DNA of 12,245 bases from assembly GCA_030621455.1 (NCBI GenBank), contig JAUXHQ010000022.1, forward strand, positions 1-12,245, in the 5' to 3' direction. Each line of letters starts with the position of its first letter. The first letter of the stretch is position 1. Source of the stretch: Deltaproteobacteria bacterium (lineage in GTDB: Bacteria > Desulfobacterota > UBA8473). This document shows, piece by piece, positions 1 through 7,620 of this stretch. Made by a program: the position numbers and the translations under genes. Under the pieces are notes generated by a model that saw nothing but the letters and a program-made list of their open reading frames with translations, was not told the origin of the DNA and did not search any database.

Positions 1-386
1 TGCCATTAAATACAATAAAAGAGGTAGCGTCAAGTTAATTGTTTAAAATTATTAAAGGCTCGACTTTGGCCATTTTCATTTTGTGCGGGCTTGGCAAAAG
101 GGGACTGTGTTAGTTTTCATAAAATGGGGAGAGGTCGGGACACCCTTAAGATTCTGAGTTGACAAGATGTTAATAAGTATAAAAATTCGAATGCATGGCA
201 AGATTAAACTGACTGGACACTCCCGGTGTGTTAAATTTCTTGACAAAAAGCCTAAATTACTATAGTTATTCGAAGTATAATTTATTGTTAGTGACTATCC
301 ATAAGTGGCTATTTTTCGCAATCTTTTGATTCAGAGAATTTTGTGTGTGTACAGCAGTCTGTTGATATGATCTGATTAAGGGGGAA
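1..386. other. AT-rich intergenic region upstream of the FmdB-type gene
   Basis: No convincing coding frame is seen here on either strand. The stretch contains two similar short motifs, GTCGGGACACCC at 134-145 and GACTGGACACTCCC at 211-224. These resemble the GGACACTCC-type sequences I associate with REP-associated (RAYT) transposase borders in deltaproteobacteria, but no transposase frame is present. It also contains promoter-like hexamers (separate entry). A second TTGACA at 159-164 has only a 13-base gap to TATAAA at 178-183, too short for a normal sigma70 promoter. Confidence 0.5.
240..281 (+). promoter_or_regulatory. Candidate sigma70-type promoter region for the FmdB-type gene
   Basis: TTGACA lies at 240-245. 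Two possible -10 boxes follow: TATAGT at 261-266, with a short 15-base spacer, and a perfect TATAAT at 276-281, which lacks a good -35 at 17 bases. The region is very AT-rich and lies about 110-150 bases before the first gene, so it is the best visible promoter candidate. Which -10 is used cannot be decided from sequence. Confidence 0.4.
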
Positions 387-392
387 ATGCAT

Positions 393-731
393 ATGCCGAT
401 ATACGAATACGAATGTAACAAATGTCAAACAGTCATGGGGTTTTTGGTATTAAACCCTTCCGAAGAGCTTACGTTAAAGTGTAAAGATTGTGGAGGCGAC
501 GACTTGAAGCGGATCGTATCAAGGTTTGCCTATCACAGATCGGAAAGCGATAGGTTGGCAGAGTTCGATACCAGCAAACGCCAAGGAGATGAATTCTACA
601 AGGACTCCCGCAATGTTGGTCTCTGGGCTAAGAAGAGGGCTAATCAATTGGGAGCAGATCTTGGACCTGAATTTGAAGAGGTTATAGAGAAAGGCCGAAC
701 GGGCAAGATTCTGGACGATTACGATCTTTAA
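393..731 (+). CDS. FmdB-family zinc-ribbon regulatory protein
   Basis: A small cytoplasmic protein of 112 residues. It opens with the hallmark MPIYEYEC of the FmdB/CxxC_CxxC_SSSS putative regulatory family. Two CXXC knuckles, Cys8/Cys11 and Cys30/Cys33, should bind one zinc ion. The C-terminal two thirds are charged and probably helical, with no recognisable domain. I place the start at the second ATG (393) rather than the first (387): the Shine-Dalgarno AAGGGGGA at 378-385 is 7 bases before 393 but only 1 before 387, and family members start with MPIYEY. The exact function of the family is not established; the name comes from a regulator of a formamidase/amidase operon. It is followed after 98 bases by murJ. 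Confidence 0.85.
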   Translation: MPIYEYECNKCQTVMGFLVLNPSEELTLKCKDCGGDDLKRIVSRFAYHRSESDRLAEFDTSKRQGDEFYKDSRNVGLWAKKRANQLGADLGPEFEEVIEKGRTGKILDDYDL

Positions 732-758
732 GGTTGATGAAAAAACTATTATCTCATT

Positions 759-801
759 ACCGGCAGAGAATAAGGGGGGGGAAGACATGCCGGTTTTTTT
801 T
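759..801 (+). terminator. Terminator-like hairpin, possible attenuator between fmdB-type gene and murJ
   Basis: The perfect 7-base arms ACCGGCA (759-765) and TGCCGGT (788-794) are followed directly by eight T residues (794-801), the layout of an intrinsic terminator. The loop is large (22 bases) and holds a run of eight G residues (774-781), part of a strong Shine-Dalgarno sequence. The 3' arm overlaps the ATG of the short leader frame at 787. No promoter is visible between the T tract and the murJ start, so murJ seems to depend on read-through. This suggests either a leaky terminator or a translation-sensitive attenuator. The structure is seen in the sequence; the regulatory role is inference. 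Confidence 0.5.
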
Positions 802-837
802 ACGATGAGCCCAATGCCTCGAACAGTATATGTCTGA
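787..837 (+). CDS. Putative 16-residue leader peptide overlapping the murJ start
   Basis: An ATG at 787 sits 5 bases after the run AAGGGGGGGG (772-781), the strongest ribosome-binding site near murJ. The frame reads MPVFFTMSPMPRTVYV and ends at TGA 835-837, overlapping the murJ ATG (830-832) by 8 bases. murJ itself has no recognisable Shine-Dalgarno sequence, so ribosomes finishing this frame could restart at murJ (translational coupling). A frame this short has no protein-level support and may be chance; conservation in relatives is the key test. I do not recognise the peptide as a known leader. Confidence 0.3.
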   Translation: MPVFFTMSPMPRTVYV

Positions 838-2404
838 AAAGAAGAGGATAGCAAAGGCAGCGGGGATAGTAGGCGCATTTACCTTCTTGAGCAGGATTCT
901 CGGTTTCATCAGGGATGTAATTGTTGCCAAGTATTTTGGCGCAGGGCTATCCGCCGATGCCTTCTTTGTGGCCTTCCGAATACCCAACCTTCTTCGAAGG
1001 TTGCTCGCCGAAGGATCATTAACCGTCTCTTTTGTCCCTGTCTTTACCGAATACCTGACAAAAAATTCAAAAAAAGATGCCTTTGAAGTGGCACATATAG
1101 CCTTTACTGCGCTTTCCATGATCCTTGTGGCTATATCTATATTGGGTATACTCCTAGCTCCTCTGATTATACGGATTATAGCACCGGGGTTTGACGATAT
1201 TCCGGAAAAACTCCAGCTAACCATCCTTCTTACCCGTATAATGTTCCCCTACATATTTTTTATCGGTCTTCTTGCCCTCTGTATGGGAATATTGAACTCC
1301 TTAGGCCATTTTACCGCCCCTTCCCTTGCTCCCGTTCTACTCAATATCTCCATGATAATCGGGGTTTTGTACCTCTCCCGGTATTTTGACCGGCCTGTAC
1401 TCGGTCTTGCTGCAGGAGTGATTATCGGGGGTATTTCCCAACTTATCTTACAGATTCCGTTTTTGATAAAAAGAGGCGTCGTGTTTAAGTTGAACTTCAA
1501 CTTCTCTCACCCCGCCATCAGGAAAATAGGCACCTTGATGCTTCCCGCTGTGTTTGGGACTGCAGTGTACCAGTTTAACATCTTCGCCACTACCCTTATC
1601 GCGTCCTTGCTTCCTGAAGGAAGTATATCGTTTCTATATTACGCCAACAGGCTTGTGGAATTCCCCCTCGGGATATTTGCGGTAGCCTTGGGAACAGCTT
1701 TGTTACCCGTTATGTCCGAGCAGGCAGCCAGGGAAAGCTTTGAGGATTTAATACGATCCCTTTCATTTGCCTTGAGATTGGTGTTTTTCTTTACTATTCC
1801 CGCTATGGTTGGATTGATCGTTCTAAGAGTCCCCATCATCAGCATACTTTTCCAGAGGGGAGAGTTCGATTATCAGGCCACGTTATTGACTGCGGAAGCC
1901 CTTTTTTATTATTCCATAGGGCTATGGGCAATTGCCGGTGTAAGGATCATTGTTCCCACGTTCTTTTCTTTGAAGGATACCAGAACACCTGTAAAGGTTG
2001 CCGTACTTGCCCTTCTTGCCAACATAGTCCTCAGCATAATTCTGGCCTTTCCTTTAGGGTTGAGGCACGGGGGATTAGCCTTGGCCACTTCCATTTCCTC
2101 AATCATGAATATGTCGATATTGCTTATGATCTTGAGGAAGAGGTTGGGTAGCATAGGGGCAAAGAGGATACTTATGTCGGTCTTCAGGATCTCCATTTCT
2201 TCGGCGGTAATGGGTATAGCAGTCTATCTCTTCTGCCACAGGATCGTGTGGACTACAGGTTCGGAAATTGAGACGAAGATCCTCACCTTGGGGGTCAGCA
2301 TAGTAATAGGGGTTGTTGTTTATCTCTTGTGTTCGTATCTTCTCAAGAGTGAGGAGTCATATTCTTTTGCCAGGATTGTCAGGGAGAGGGTGAAAAGGAA
2401 TTAA
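830..2404 (+). CDS. murJ: Lipid II flippase MurJ (MviN)
   Basis: An integral inner-membrane protein of 524 residues, close to the usual family length. MurJ moves the peptidoglycan precursor lipid II from the cytoplasmic to the periplasmic face and belongs to the MOP exporter superfamily. The N-terminus carries the family signature, with SRILGFIRD at about 21-29, SADAFFVAFRIPN at 41-53 and LLRRLLAEGSLTVSFVP at 54-70. Arg22, Arg28, Asp43 and Arg274 (in YYANRL) appear to match residues essential in E. coli MurJ. Many hydrophobic stretches, consistent with about 14 membrane helices, run to the C-terminus. ATG 830 is the only start after the in-frame stop at 806-808. It has no clear ribosome-binding site and overlaps a short leader frame. 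The next gene begins one base after the stop. Confidence 0.95.
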   Translation: MSEKKRIAKAAGIVGAFTFLSRILGFIRDVIVAKYFGAGLSADAFFVAFRIPNLLRRLLAEGSLTVSFVPVFTEYLTKNSKKDAFEVAHIAFTALSMILVAISILGILLAPLIIRIIAPGFDDIPEKLQLTILLTRIMFPYIFFIGLLALCMGILNSLGHFTAPSLAPVLLNISMIIGVLYLSRYFDRPVLGLAAGVIIGGISQLILQIPFLIKRGVVFKLNFNFSHPAIRKIGTLMLPAVFGTAVYQFNIFATTLIASLLPEGSISFLYYANRLVEFPLGIFAVALGTALLPVMSEQAARESFEDLIRSLSFALRLVFFFTIPAMVGLIVLRVPIISILFQRGEFDYQATLLTAEALFYYSIGLWAIAGVRIIVPTFFSLKDTRTPVKVAVLALLANIVLSIILAFPLGLRHGGLALATSISSIMNMSILLMILRKRLGSIGAKRILMSVFRISISSAVMGIAVYLFCHRIVWTTGSEIETKILTLGVSIVIGVVVYLLCSYLLKSEESYSFARIVRERVKRN

Positions 2405-2405
2405 A

Positions 2406-2936
2406 GTGGTTTATTCTATATTTAAGACTGAATACGGCTGGTGTGTTATCTTTGGGGATAAGGGACGGCTTTTGGAGATAGTTCCATTTTTACGCAGCGA
2501 AGCGGAAGCTTTTTCCCGCGTATTTTCAAGGCACACGACCATGACCGGTGATCCACATTTTTTTAATGAGATAAGAGGGTCCATGATGAGATATTTCCTG
2601 GGAGAAAAAGTTGATTATCGATTTTCTGTGGACCTCTCTCGGCATACCTGTTTTCAGAGAAAGGTTTGGGAGATAACAGAATCCATCCCTTATGGAGATG
2701 TACTTACTTACAGACAGGTAAGTGCAATGATGGGAAACCCGAGGGCTTCGAGGGCTGTGGGACGGGCTCTTGCGAAGAATCCTCTGCCGATAATTATTCC
2801 CTGCCACCGGGTGGTAAGGAGTAACGGTGAGTTGGGAGGGTATTCAGCGCCAGGGGGCATTGATATGAAAGCAAGATTGTTGAATATGGAAGGCCAGGAA
2901 TTTGATTCCAAGGGAAGGCTTCTTATTTTTCATTGA
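2406..2936 (+). CDS. ogt: Methylated-DNA--protein-cysteine S-methyltransferase (O6-alkylguanine-DNA alkyltransferase)
   Basis: A suicide DNA-repair protein of 176 residues that transfers the alkyl group from O6-alkylguanine (and O4-alkylthymine) to its own cysteine. The active-site motif PCHRV is at 132-136, with nucleophile Cys133. The helix-turn-helix region and arginine finger (ASRAVG, Arg116) and the stretch GELGGYSAPGG (141-151) are all present. The N-terminal 80 residues form the ribonuclease-H-like domain typical of Ogt-type enzymes; there is no Ada-type regulatory domain. The start is GTG 2406, with AAGGA at 2395-2399 six bases upstream, inside the murJ 3' end. The one-base gap suggests co-transcription with murJ. 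The family call is firm; ogt as symbol is by length and lack of an Ada domain. Confidence 0.93.
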   Translation: MVYSIFKTEYGWCVIFGDKGRLLEIVPFLRSEAEAFSRVFSRHTTMTGDPHFFNEIRGSMMRYFLGEKVDYRFSVDLSRHTCFQRKVWEITESIPYGDVLTYRQVSAMMGNPRASRAVGRALAKNPLPIIIPCHRVVRSNGELGGYSAPGGIDMKARLLNMEGQEFDSKGRLLIFH

Positions 2937-2940
2937 TTGC

Positions 2941-2968
2941 TTGACCTGAAGTGTGGGATTAGTATATT
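2941..2968 (+). promoter_or_regulatory. Candidate sigma70-type promoter for the xerC-hslVU-argB run
   Basis: TTGACC (2941-2946) and TATATT (2963-2968) are separated by 16 bases; each hexamer matches the consensus at 5 of 6 positions. It lies in the largest gap in the left block after murJ, 44-71 bases before the xerC start. Initiation would be expected near 2975, giving a leader of about 35 bases. It would allow xerC and the genes downstream to be expressed independently of murJ-ogt. Confidence 0.5.
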
Positions 2969-3011
2969 ATTAACTGAAAAGATTACGCATAAAATTAACC
3001 TGTGGAGATGT

Positions 3012-3941
3012 ATGGACCCCTTACTCAAGAAATTTTCGGCACATCTGGAAATAGAAAAGAATGTATCCGAAAATACCCTTCGTAATTACACCAGCGATTT
3101 GAGGCAGTTCTTGGATTTCTTAAGGGACCGAAAGCTTTATACGGAGAGGGGCGACAGGGGGGCAGACATCGCAAGGATAGACCATACGGTTATAAGGGCC
3201 TATCTGGGAGAATTGCATAAGAAGAACAAAAAAACGTCGATTTCCAGAAAACTTGCTTCCCTCCGATCCTTCTTCAAATTCTTGATACGCGAGGAAACGT
3301 TATCTAAAAACCCCGTTGCTACGATCTCCAGTCCCAAACAGGAAAAACATATCCCGACCTTCTTGCCTGTGGATGAGATATTCCGGCTGGTGGAAAAGCC
3401 GGGCAATTCGACCATTCTGGAACTCAGAGACAGGGCAATATTAGAGGTCTTGTACTCGTGTGGGATTAGAGTGAGCGAACTGGTTGGTCTAAACATTGAT
3501 GATCTTGATTTGAACCACGGTATGATTAAGGTAAGGGGAAAAGGTAGGAAAGAGAGGATCGTCCCCATTGGGAGAAAAGCTATAGAGGCACTTAATTGTT
3601 ATCTTGAGGGATTGGTTGAGTTGCAGGGAAAGGATTCTGATAAGGTGACAGAGAGACCGGTTTTCCTCAATTTCAGAGGAGGGCGGTTGAGCGCCAGGAG
3701 TGTTGGCAGGATAGTCAAGAAGTATATATTCCAGTGTGCCTTAACTAGAGATATCAGCCCCCACTCGATCCGCCACAGCTTTGCCACACATCTTTTGGAT
3801 GCAGGTGCGGATCTACGGTCAATTCAAGAGCTTTTGGGGCATGCAAACCTAACGACGACCCAGAAATATACCCATATTAGCATTGATAAGCTGATGGCAG
3901 TCTATGATAAGGCGCATCCCAGGAGTAGGGTTAACCATTGA
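3012..3941 (+). CDS. xerC: Tyrosine recombinase XerC/XerD family
   Basis: A site-specific recombinase of 309 residues, the standard length for Xer proteins, which resolve chromosome dimers at dif sites at division. The N-terminal SAM-like core-binding domain covers about 1-90. The catalytic domain follows with the full set Arg153 (GIRVSEL), Lys177 (RGKGRK), His251 and Arg254 (HSIRHSFATHLL), His277 (LLGHANL) and the nucleophile Tyr286 (QKYTHIS). I chose ATG 3012, preceded by GGAG at 3004-3007. The frame extends back to a TTG at 2937, but those 25 residues do not look like the family and overlap the promoter. Its position just before hslV-hslU is the usual xerC context in several phyla, so XerC is preferred to XerD, but sequence alone does not fully separate them. 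Confidence 0.9.
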   Translation: MDPLLKKFSAHLEIEKNVSENTLRNYTSDLRQFLDFLRDRKLYTERGDRGADIARIDHTVIRAYLGELHKKNKKTSISRKLASLRSFFKFLIREETLSKNPVATISSPKQEKHIPTFLPVDEIFRLVEKPGNSTILELRDRAILEVLYSCGIRVSELVGLNIDDLDLNHGMIKVRGKGRKERIVPIGRKAIEALNCYLEGLVELQGKDSDKVTERPVFLNFRGGRLSARSVGRIVKKYIFQCALTRDISPHSIRHSFATHLLDAGADLRSIQELLGHANLTTTQKYTHISIDKLMAVYDKAHPRSRVNH

Positions 3942-3959
3942 ACAGCAAAAGGGTGATTT

Positions 3960-4487
3960 ATGTTTAGAGGAACTACGATTTTATGTGTCAGGCATAAAGG
4001 GAAGGCGGTTGTCGGTGGTGACGGACAGGTAACCTTCAGCGACACCATTATGAAACATGGTGCCAGGAAAGTCAGACGTTTGTATAATGATACGGTTATT
4101 GCCGGTTTTGCAGGGGCAACTGCGGACGCCTTTACTCTCTTTGAGAAGTTTGAGGGAAAGCTGGAGCAGTATCACGGTAATCTGACCAGGGCAGCCGTTG
4201 AACTTGCTAAGGATTGGCGAACGGATAAGATGCTGCGCAGGTTAGAGGCGTTACTCGTCGTCGTTGATGAGGAGCATACCTTAATTATATCGGGTAACGG
4301 GGATGTTATTGAACCTGATGACGAAGCGATTGCCCTGGGTTCCGGGGGGCCTTATGCTCTGGCTTCCGCAAAGGCGCTCGTTAAGCACTCTGACCTGGAC
4401 GCAAAGGACATAGTTGAAGAGTCTATGAAGATAGCAGCAGATATTTGCATATACACCAATGATAGGATCTTTATAGAGGAATTATAG
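3960..4487 (+). CDS. hslV: ATP-dependent protease subunit HslV (ClpQ)
   Basis: The peptidase subunit of the bacterial proteasome-like HslUV complex in the cytoplasm, forming two stacked hexameric rings. The 175-residue protein begins MFRGTTI. Removal of the four-residue propeptide would expose Thr5 as the N-terminal nucleophile (Thr1 of the mature protein). The conserved GGDGQVT, with the Asp17 equivalent, and ARKVRRLY, with the Lys33 equivalent, follow at the expected spacing. [14 protein letters not shown] near 127-140 is also typical. The start ATG 3960 has AAGGGTG a few bases upstream and lies 18 bases after xerC. The partner ATPase is the next gene. The MFRG propeptide is longer than the single Met of E. 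coli HslV but is a form I associate with deltaproteobacteria. Confidence 0.96.
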   Translation: MFRGTTILCVRHKGKAVVGGDGQVTFSDTIMKHGARKVRRLYNDTVIAGFAGATADAFTLFEKFEGKLEQYHGNLTRAAVELAKDWRTDKMLRRLEALLVVVDEEHTLIISGNGDVIEPDDEAIALGSGGPYALASAKALVKHSDLDAKDIVEESMKIAADICIYTNDRIFIEEL

Positions 4488-4519
4488 GAATTCGGTCGGC
4501 TACTGACTAAGGAGGATTA

Positions 4520-5923
4520 ATGTCAATTTTCACACCTAAAGAGATTGTTGCTGAATTGGACAAGTATATCATAGGACAGAATAATGCAAAAAGAGCAGTG
4601 GCTATCGCTTTGAGAAATAGATGGAGGAGACAGCAGGTTCCGGAGGAGCTTAGAGATGAAATTGCGCCCAAGAATATTATAATGATAGGTCCCACAGGGG
4701 TGGGCAAAACGGAGATAGCGAGGAGACTCGCCAAACTTGCCCAATCGCCCTTCCTGAAGGTAGAGGCATCAAAATTTACCGAGGTTGGATATGTGGGACG
4801 AGATGTGGAATCCATGATCCGTGACCTTACGGAACTTGCCATTGGCATGGTAAAGAACGAAGAAAGAGAAAAGGTCCGCGGCAAGGCCAAAGAGATCGCC
4901 GAAGAGAGGATCCTTGACCTCTTACTACCCCCCCAAAAGGAAATGACGGATGCAGAAGAAGACATAGACATAGACATAGACATGGAGATAGACATAGAGG
5001 ATGGATCTTTAGCTAAGGTAGAGAGGAAGATAGAGCGAGATCAGAGTGGTACGAGGGAGAAGCTGAGGAAGCTGTTACGTAAGGGTAAATTGGATGACAG
5101 GTTTGTGGATTTGGAGGTGAGTCAGCGGAGCGCCCCTGTTATAGAAGTCTTTTCCGCGTATGGCATGGAAGAGATGGATATAAACCTCAAGGATGTTTTT
5201 AGCAACCTGTTTCCCGCACAAACGAAGAGGACAAAGGTGAAGATTCCCGATGCATTGAACATCGTCTCCCAAGAGGAAGAGCAAAGGCTGATTGATATGG
5301 AGAACGTTACCAAACTCGCAATAGAAAGAGTAGAACACTCCGGCATAATTTTTATTGATGAGATTGATAAGGTAGCAGGGAGAGAATCGGGTCATGGCCC
5401 GGATGTTTCCAGGGAAGGGGTCCAAAGGGATATCTTGCCCATTGTGGAGGGTACAACGGTAACCACCAAGTATGGAATGGTAAAAACGGATCATATATTG
5501 TTTATCGCTGCAGGCGCATTCCACATCTCAAAACCCTCTGATCTCATCCCGGAGCTACAGGGGAGGTTTCCCATCAGGGTGGGTTTAGATTCCCTAGGCA
5601 AAGAGGAGTTCATAAGGATCCTGACCGAACCCAGAAATGCATTGATAAAACAGTATACTGCATTGATGAAGACTGAGGATCTAGACATAGTATACAGAGA
5701 TGAGGCCGTTGCTGAGATAGCTGAGATAGCAACGTTAGTTAACGACCGGACAGAGAATATCGGCGCCAGAAGGCTACACACAATTATGGAAAAACTATTG
5801 GATGATATCTCTTTTGATGCCCCGGACTTGGACGATATAGAGATCGTTATAGATCCTGATTATGTCAAGGAAAAATTGTCTGAATTCGTTAAAGACGAAG
5901 ACCTTAGCAGGTATATCCTATAG
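4520..5923 (+). CDS. hslU: ATP-dependent protease ATPase subunit HslU (ClpY)
   Basis: The AAA+ unfoldase that feeds substrates into HslV; 467 residues, somewhat longer than the roughly 440-460 usual. Seen motifs are Walker A GPTGVGKT (57-64), the pore loop GYVGRD (90-95), Walker B IIFIDEID (276-283), the sensor-2 region GARRLH (415-420) and the C-terminal tail ending DLSRYIL, which docks into HslV. The intermediate (I) domain at about 110-240 contains a striking acidic run of alternating Ile and Asp/Glu (about 147-161) encoded by a hexanucleotide repeat; this accounts for part of the extra length. A strong AAGGAGG (4509-4515) precedes ATG 4520. It lies 32 bases after hslV and 38 before argB, so one operon is likely. 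Confidence 0.97.
   Translation: MSIFTPKEIVAELDKYIIGQNNAKRAVAIALRNRWRRQQVPEELRDEIAPKNIIMIGPTGVGKTEIARRLAKLAQSPFLKVEASKFTEVGYVGRDVESMIRDLTELAIGMVKNEEREKVRGKAKEIAEERILDLLLPPQKEMTDAEEDIDIDIDMEIDIEDGSLAKVERKIERDQSGTREKLRKLLRKGKLDDRFVDLEVSQRSAPVIEVFSAYGMEEMDINLKDVFSNLFPAQTKRTKVKIPDALNIVSQEEEQRLIDMENVTKLAIERVEHSGIIFIDEIDKVAGRESGHGPDVSREGVQRDILPIVEGTTVTTKYGMVKTDHILFIAAGAFHISKPSDLIPELQGRFPIRVGLDSLGKEEFIRILTEPRNALIKQYTALMKTEDLDIVYRDEAVAEIAEIATLVNDRTENIGARRLHTIMEKLLDDISFDAPDLDDIEIVIDPDYVKEKLSEFVKDEDLSRYIL
4961..5002 (+). repeat. GACATA-type hexanucleotide repeat within hslU
   Basis: Three exact copies of GACATA (4961-4978) are followed by degenerate copies GACATG, GAGATA, GACATA and GAGGAT. The repeat stays in frame and encodes alternating Asp/Glu and Ile/Met residues in the HslU I-domain. 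Because the unit is 6 bases, gain or loss of copies would change the protein by two residues without a frameshift. Confidence 0.8.
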
Positions 5924-5961
5924 AGGGCGAGAAGGTAGTCCGGTGTAGGTAGTGGTGAGTC

Positions 5962-6846
5962 ATGGATAATTTGACGGACAAAGCAGAGGTGTTGATAGAG
6001 GCCCTCCCGTATATTCGAAGGTTCTATAATAAGACGATCGTCATAAAGTACGGCGGTCATGCGATGGTTGATGATGGTCTGAAGGTAAACTTTGCCCTTG
6101 ATGTCATCTTGATGAAGTACGTTGGTCTTAATCCGGTGATCGTTCATGGTGGCGGTCCACAGATTGGGGGAGTTCTGGAGAAGATGGGAATGCCCTCCAA
6201 ATTTGTCGGCGGGATGCGGGTAACGGATGTTGAGACGATGGATGTCGTTGAGATGGTATTGGCAGGAAAGGTAAATAAGGAGATTGTGGGACTTATCAAC
6301 CATTATGGTGGCCGGGCCGTAGGGTTGAGCGGCAAGGACGGTCAACTTGTTCGCGCAAGGAAATTGGATATGTTAATGTCAAAGGAGGATACGGAACCCC
6401 CTGAAATCATAGATATAGGGATGGTCGGGGAGGTGGAATCCATCAATCCTAATATTGTCGAAGTTCTTGATGGGAACAATTTCATCCCTGTGGTGGCACC
6501 CATAGGCATAGGGTGTAAGGGAGAGACTTACAACATAAATGCCGACCTTGTAGCAGGGAAGCTCGCCTCTGCTCTTAGGGCGGAAAAATTGATACTCCTT
6601 ACCGATGTAGAAGGTCTGAAGGATGAAAGGAAAAAGCTGATTTCGACTGTAACCACGGAAGAAATCAGAAAATATATCGATGCCGGCGTGATCTCGGGAG
6701 GGATGATACCAAAGGTAAATTGTTGTCTGGAGGCACTCAATGAGGGGGTCGCAAAGACCCACATTATAGATGGCAGGGTAAAACATGCCCTTCTTCTTGA
6801 GGTGTTTACGGATGTAGGCGTCGGAACGGAGATTGTTGTGACTTAG
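5962..6846 (+). CDS. argB: Acetylglutamate kinase
   Basis: The second step of arginine biosynthesis: ATP-dependent phosphorylation of N-acetylglutamate, in the cytoplasm. The 294-residue protein of the amino-acid-kinase fold shows catalytic Lys29 in IKYGGHAM, the glycine loop HGGGPQI (62-68), Arg86 in [16 protein letters not shown] with Asp195, and Lys251 in GGMIPKV. The N-terminal extension [17 protein letters not shown] resembles the extra helix of hexameric, arginine-feedback-inhibited enzymes; that regulation is inferred. The start ATG 5962 has GGTGAG two bases upstream, a weak and very close site, so the true start signal is modest. Association of argB with hslVU is a known neighbourhood in deltaproteobacteria; other arg genes are not in this window. 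Confidence 0.96.
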   Translation: MDNLTDKAEVLIEALPYIRRFYNKTIVIKYGGHAMVDDGLKVNFALDVILMKYVGLNPVIVHGGGPQIGGVLEKMGMPSKFVGGMRVTDVETMDVVEMVLAGKVNKEIVGLINHYGGRAVGLSGKDGQLVRARKLDMLMSKEDTEPPEIIDIGMVGEVESINPNIVEVLDGNNFIPVVAPIGIGCKGETYNINADLVAGKLASALRAEKLILLTDVEGLKDERKKLISTVTTEEIRKYIDAGVISGGMIPKVNCCLEALNEGVAKTHIIDGRVKHALLLEVFTDVGVGTEIVVT

Positions 6847-6860
6847 CGAGGAGGATGAGA

Positions 6861-7526
6861 ATGGACCTTAAGGATGCGATAAAGAAAAGACAGAGTATAA
6901 GAGCATTTAAACCTGATCCGGTCACAAGGGATATCTTGTCCGGAATTATAGAGGATGCCCTTTTGGCCCCTTCATGGGGGAATACCCAGCCTTGGGAGTT
7001 TACCATTGCCGGAGGTGATGCGGTAAAGAGGCTTGGTGAAGAGCTCTCCGATAAGAATATGAATAAAATTCCTGACAACCCAGACCTTGAAATGCCTGAG
7101 AAGTGGCCGGATCTGTGCATGGGTAGATACAGAAATGTCGGCAAGGAGCTCTTTGAAACCCTATCAATCGGAAGAGGAGACAAGAAGAAGAGGGATCAAC
7201 ACTACGAGAATATGTTCAACTTCTTTGGTGCTCCAAATGCGATTTATATATATATTGACAAGGAACTGGGGGTCTATTCCGTTCTGGATGTGGGGATAAT
7301 TTCTCACAGCATCTCGTTGCTTGCCACAGATTATGGCCTTGGAACTTGTATCCTGGCTGCTGCCGTGAGGTATCCTGATATTGTAAGGGCCCACCTAAAC
7401 ATCCCTCAATCCAAGAATCTCGTCATCGGGATAGCCATCGGTTACCCTGACTGGGATTCACCTTACAACCAGTACAAAAGCAAGAGGGAGGATCTGGATA
7501 CCCTCGTAAGATGGGCTGATGGGTAA
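6861..7526 (+). CDS. Nitroreductase-family FMN oxidoreductase
   Basis: A 221-residue flavoprotein of the nitroreductase superfamily (FMN dimers that use NAD(P)H). Seen features are the N-terminal KKRQSIRAFKPDPV (8-21), whose basic residues normally contact FMN phosphate, and APSWGNTQPWEF (36-47), which forms part of the flavin pocket. Further on are the NAIYIYIDKELG stretch and a C-terminal YGLGTCILAA segment. The start is ATG 6861, 6 bases after GAGGAGG (6848-6854); the ATG at 6855 lies directly on that site. It follows argB by 14 bases (counting from 6846), so it may be the last gene of the xerC-hslVU-argB transcript. The physiological substrate cannot be read from sequence; members act on nitroaromatics, quinones, enones or other small molecules. 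Confidence 0.88.
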   Translation: MDLKDAIKKRQSIRAFKPDPVTRDILSGIIEDALLAPSWGNTQPWEFTIAGGDAVKRLGEELSDKNMNKIPDNPDLEMPEKWPDLCMGRYRNVGKELFETLSIGRGDKKKRDQHYENMFNFFGAPNAIYIYIDKELGVYSVLDVGIISHSISLLATDYGLGTCILAAAVRYPDIVRAHLNIPQSKNLVIGIAIGYPDWDSPYNQYKSKREDLDTLVRWADG

Positions 7527-7591
7527 CATACCAAACCATCCACACCAGTGGACATGCCCAAATTAGAATTTCCGGGGTTGCCGCTTTTTTC

Positions 7592-7620
7592 TTGACACGC
7601 AAAATTTATTCCGATATAAA
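7592..7620 (+). promoter_or_regulatory. Strong sigma70-type promoter for the cold-shock gene
   Basis: A perfect TTGACA (7592-7597) and TATAAA (7615-7620) are separated by 17 bases, the best promoter match in the window. Transcription should begin near 7627, giving a 5' leader of about 125 bases before the csp gene. Long leaders that fold differently with temperature are known for E. coli cspA. Confidence 0.75.

Noticed and set aside
787..832. Leader frame fused to MurJ by slippage at the T8 tract
   Set aside because: The murJ frame has an in-frame TGA at 806-808, so shifting at T8 would end translation before reaching murJ.
757..1224. 155-codon open frame on the minus strand over the murJ start
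   Set aside because: It lies wholly opposite the well-supported MurJ N-terminus, has no family resemblance and no ribosome-binding context.
2937..3011. Start of XerC at TTG 2937, adding 25 residues
   Set aside because: The extra residues do not fit Xer N-termini, the region holds a promoter-like pair, and ATG 3012 has its own GGAG and gives the usual length.
7539..7590. Intrinsic terminator after the nitroreductase gene
   Set aside because: TCCAC-ACCA-GTGGA (7539-7552) has no T tract after it, and the T6 at about 7584-7589 is preceded only by a three-pair CGG/CCG stem.
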